Assembly: GCA_011057845.1 (NCBI GenBank)
Contig: DSDB01000004.1
Location: 1-7,768 of the forward strand
Source: Phycisphaerales bacterium
GTDB lineage: Bacteria; Planctomycetota; Phycisphaerae; Sedimentisphaerales; Anaerobacaceae
DNA: 7,768 bases
Reading direction: 5' to 3'
Notes under the pieces: generated by a model
The model's database searches: none
Told to the model about the DNA's origin: nothing
Seen by the model: the letters and a program-made list of their open reading frames with translations, nothing else
In this document: piece after piece, positions 7,150-7,768 of the stretch
Layout of the letters: each line of letters begins with the position of its first letter
Position numbering within the stretch: position 1 is the stretch's first letter
Position numbers and translations under genes: made by a program

Positions 7150-7196
7150 GGCGGAGCCGGGGACCCGGCCGCCCGTGCAACAGCCATAACGGGTCC
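7150..7196 (-). other. Overlapping, mutually exclusive inverted repeats upstream of the receptor gene
   Basis: GCCGG (7156-7160) and CCGGC (7165-7169) form a 5-base stem with a GGAC loop, extended by GGCG (7150-7153) with CGCC (7170-7173) across a 2-base bulge. Two other pairings use the same bases: CCCGT (7172-7176) with ACGGG (7189-7193), and GGACCC (7161-7166) with GGGTCC (7191-7196). The first hairpin cannot coexist with either of the others. The pairings are read directly; a regulatory role is inference. High GC content makes chance pairings more likely. Confidence 0.4.
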
Positions 7197-7402
7197 AATC
7201 CATGCCGGCCAACGACGGCTCCGATAATCACACGGATAGGGAGCAGAGAACAGGCACGATTGATGGATCAGCGACTTGGGTGTCCACGGCGGTGGTCAAC
7301 GAGGGCCTCCGGCAAGGGACGCTGGAACGGCTGGGCGGCGGTTTGGCATGATTCCAGTGCGGCTTGGGAAAAGGCTAGGTCGTCCCATAATCGAGGAAAG
7401 CG

Positions 7403-7431
7403 TTGACAGGGCCCGGCGGCTGAGTGAGAAT
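7403..7431 (+). promoter_or_regulatory. Candidate sigma70-type promoter for the Nramp-like gene
   Basis: A consensus -35 TTGACA (7403-7408) is followed after exactly 17 bases by GAGAAT (7426-7431), 4 of 6 matches to TATAAT. It faces the Nramp-like gene and would give a leader of roughly 105 bases. This is the best promoter-like sequence in the window, but it is unverified and planctomycete promoters can deviate from this consensus. Confidence 0.45.
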
Positions 7432-7476
7432 ACACCGAATTTACGCGGGCCCGGCTTTCCTGCACGCCGTTTGAGG

Positions 7477-7488
7477 CCCGCCGGCGGG
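7477..7488. repeat. 12-base GC palindrome CCCGCCGGCGGG in the Nramp-like leader
   Basis: A perfect palindrome, 46 bases after the -10 candidate and 56 bases before the start codon. It could be a dimeric repressor operator or a small hairpin with a CCGG loop. It has no T-run after it. In such GC-rich DNA it may be chance. Confidence 0.35.
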
Positions 7489-7544
7489 TCACAATGGGTA
7501 TTCGCCGGGAACAGACGGTAACGCACGTACTGGAGGTCAAGGAT

Positions 7545-7768
7545 ATGGCGGCTAACGAATCGAATGCCGGCGGCAAGGCGGTCATGCACATGAACCCCCG
7601 CATCGAGCAGGACCGCAAGCGGATCCTCGACGCCCGGGCCAAAGGCAAAGGGGCCCTGGCCAAAACCTTCATCCGACTGTCCGGGCCCGGCTGGCTCCAG
7701 AGCGGCATAACGGTCGGCGGCGTGTCATTCTCATCGAGCCTGTTCCTGGGCGTGTTGACAGGCTACAA
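7545..7768 (+). CDS. Nramp-like membrane transporter, N-terminal part, cut by window end
   Basis: ATG at 7545 is preceded by a strong Shine-Dalgarno, GGAGG at 7532-7536, 8 bases away; the frame stays open for 74 codons to the window end. Residues 1-36 are hydrophilic and charged (cytoplasmic N-tail). From about residue 41 the sequence becomes TFIRLSGPGWLQSGITVGG and then a Ser/Gly/Leu hydrophobic stretch, the first membrane helix. The GPGxLxS pattern at the start of helix 1 resembles Nramp-type divalent metal transporters (LeuT/APC fold). The DPGN metal-binding motif that follows in true Nramps is not present; VGGVS stands in its place, so the cargo may not be Mn/Fe. I have an impression of similar planctomycete proteins but cannot verify it. 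It is divergent from the receptor gene. Confidence 0.65.
   Translation, partial: MAANESNAGGKAVMHMNPRIEQDRKRILDARAKGKGALAKTFIRLSGPGWLQSGITVGGVSFSSSLFLGVLTGY

Larger units (their letters stand above)
7034..7544. promoter_or_regulatory. 511-base divergent intergenic region with inverted repeats
   Basis: This stretch separates the leftward receptor gene from the rightward Nramp-like gene. No convincing protein gene, tRNA or known riboswitch class was recognised. Open frames here encode Arg-rich or biased peptides without a ribosome site and run in both directions. The left part (7084-7196) contains several inverted repeats and would form the leader of the receptor mRNA. The right part contains a good sigma70-like promoter (7403-7431) and a GC palindrome (7477-7488) before the transporter start. 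No convincing leftward promoter was found. Confidence 0.5.

Noticed and set aside
7059..7406. 115-codon + strand open frame in the large intergenic region
   Set aside because: Very Arg-rich, Pro/Ser-biased, no ribosome site and no recognisable family; likely a chance open frame in GC-rich DNA.
7409..7691. GGGCCCGGC occurring three times (7409, 7447, 7683) as a possible iteron
   Set aside because: The third copy encodes the Gly-Pro-Gly of helix 1, the spacing is irregular, and such words are common in GC-rich DNA.
7268..7708. 146-codon minus-strand open frame
   Set aside because: It overlaps the start of the Nramp-like gene, which has a strong ribosome site and helix 1 motif. The minus frame shows no domain.
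1..7768. CRISPR array, tRNA, rRNA, insertion sequence or integrase
   Set aside because: No regularly spaced repeats, tRNA-like T-arm/acceptor pattern, rRNA sequence or transposase/integrase motif was found on either strand.

Overview
The window is GC-rich and gene-dense. The gene set points to a member of the Planctomycetota or a related PVC-group bacterium: an exported clan GH-A-type glycosidase, a short exported GH20-type enzyme, a TonB-dependent receptor (so an outer membrane is present) and a membrane protein with an Nramp-like start whose sequence style I associate with planctomycetes. The assignment rests on protein style only; no rRNA or other marker is present.

Layout, left to right: (1) 1-968 (+), the 3' part of a glycoside hydrolase with an NEP acid/base motif and a TETG nucleophile motif. 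(2) 938-1057 (-), a 39-codon frame whose first 29 or so residues look like the N-terminus of a HigA/HI1420-type addiction-module antidote, cut off at the glycosidase stop codon. (3) 1079-3465 (-), a two-gene Type II-like restriction-modification operon: an m6A methyltransferase of the gamma class, then a small PD-(D/E)XK nuclease, joined by a GTGA stop/start overlap. (4) 3466-3702, the divergent control region. (5) 3703-4734 (+), an exported GH20-type hexosaminidase-like protein whose signal-peptide codons form a dense run of G-tracts. (6) 4820-7033 (-), a 737-residue TonB-dependent outer-membrane receptor. (7) 7034-7544, a 511-base divergent intergenic region with several inverted repeats and one good sigma70-like promoter. 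(8) 7545-7768 (+), the start of a membrane protein related to Nramp-type transporters, cut by the window end.

The two glycosidases and the receptor suit a cell that degrades external glycans and imports a ligand across the outer membrane. They are not an obvious operon: the GH20 gene and the receptor gene converge, and no SusC/SusD pair is visible. The restriction-modification pair with the adjoining antitoxin stub looks like an acquired defence cassette placed between carbohydrate genes, with the stub marking one edge of a rearrangement. The points most worth following are that stub and junction, the unassigned specificity of the RM pair, the G-quadruplex-prone signal-peptide region of the GH20 gene, and the structured leader of the receptor gene.
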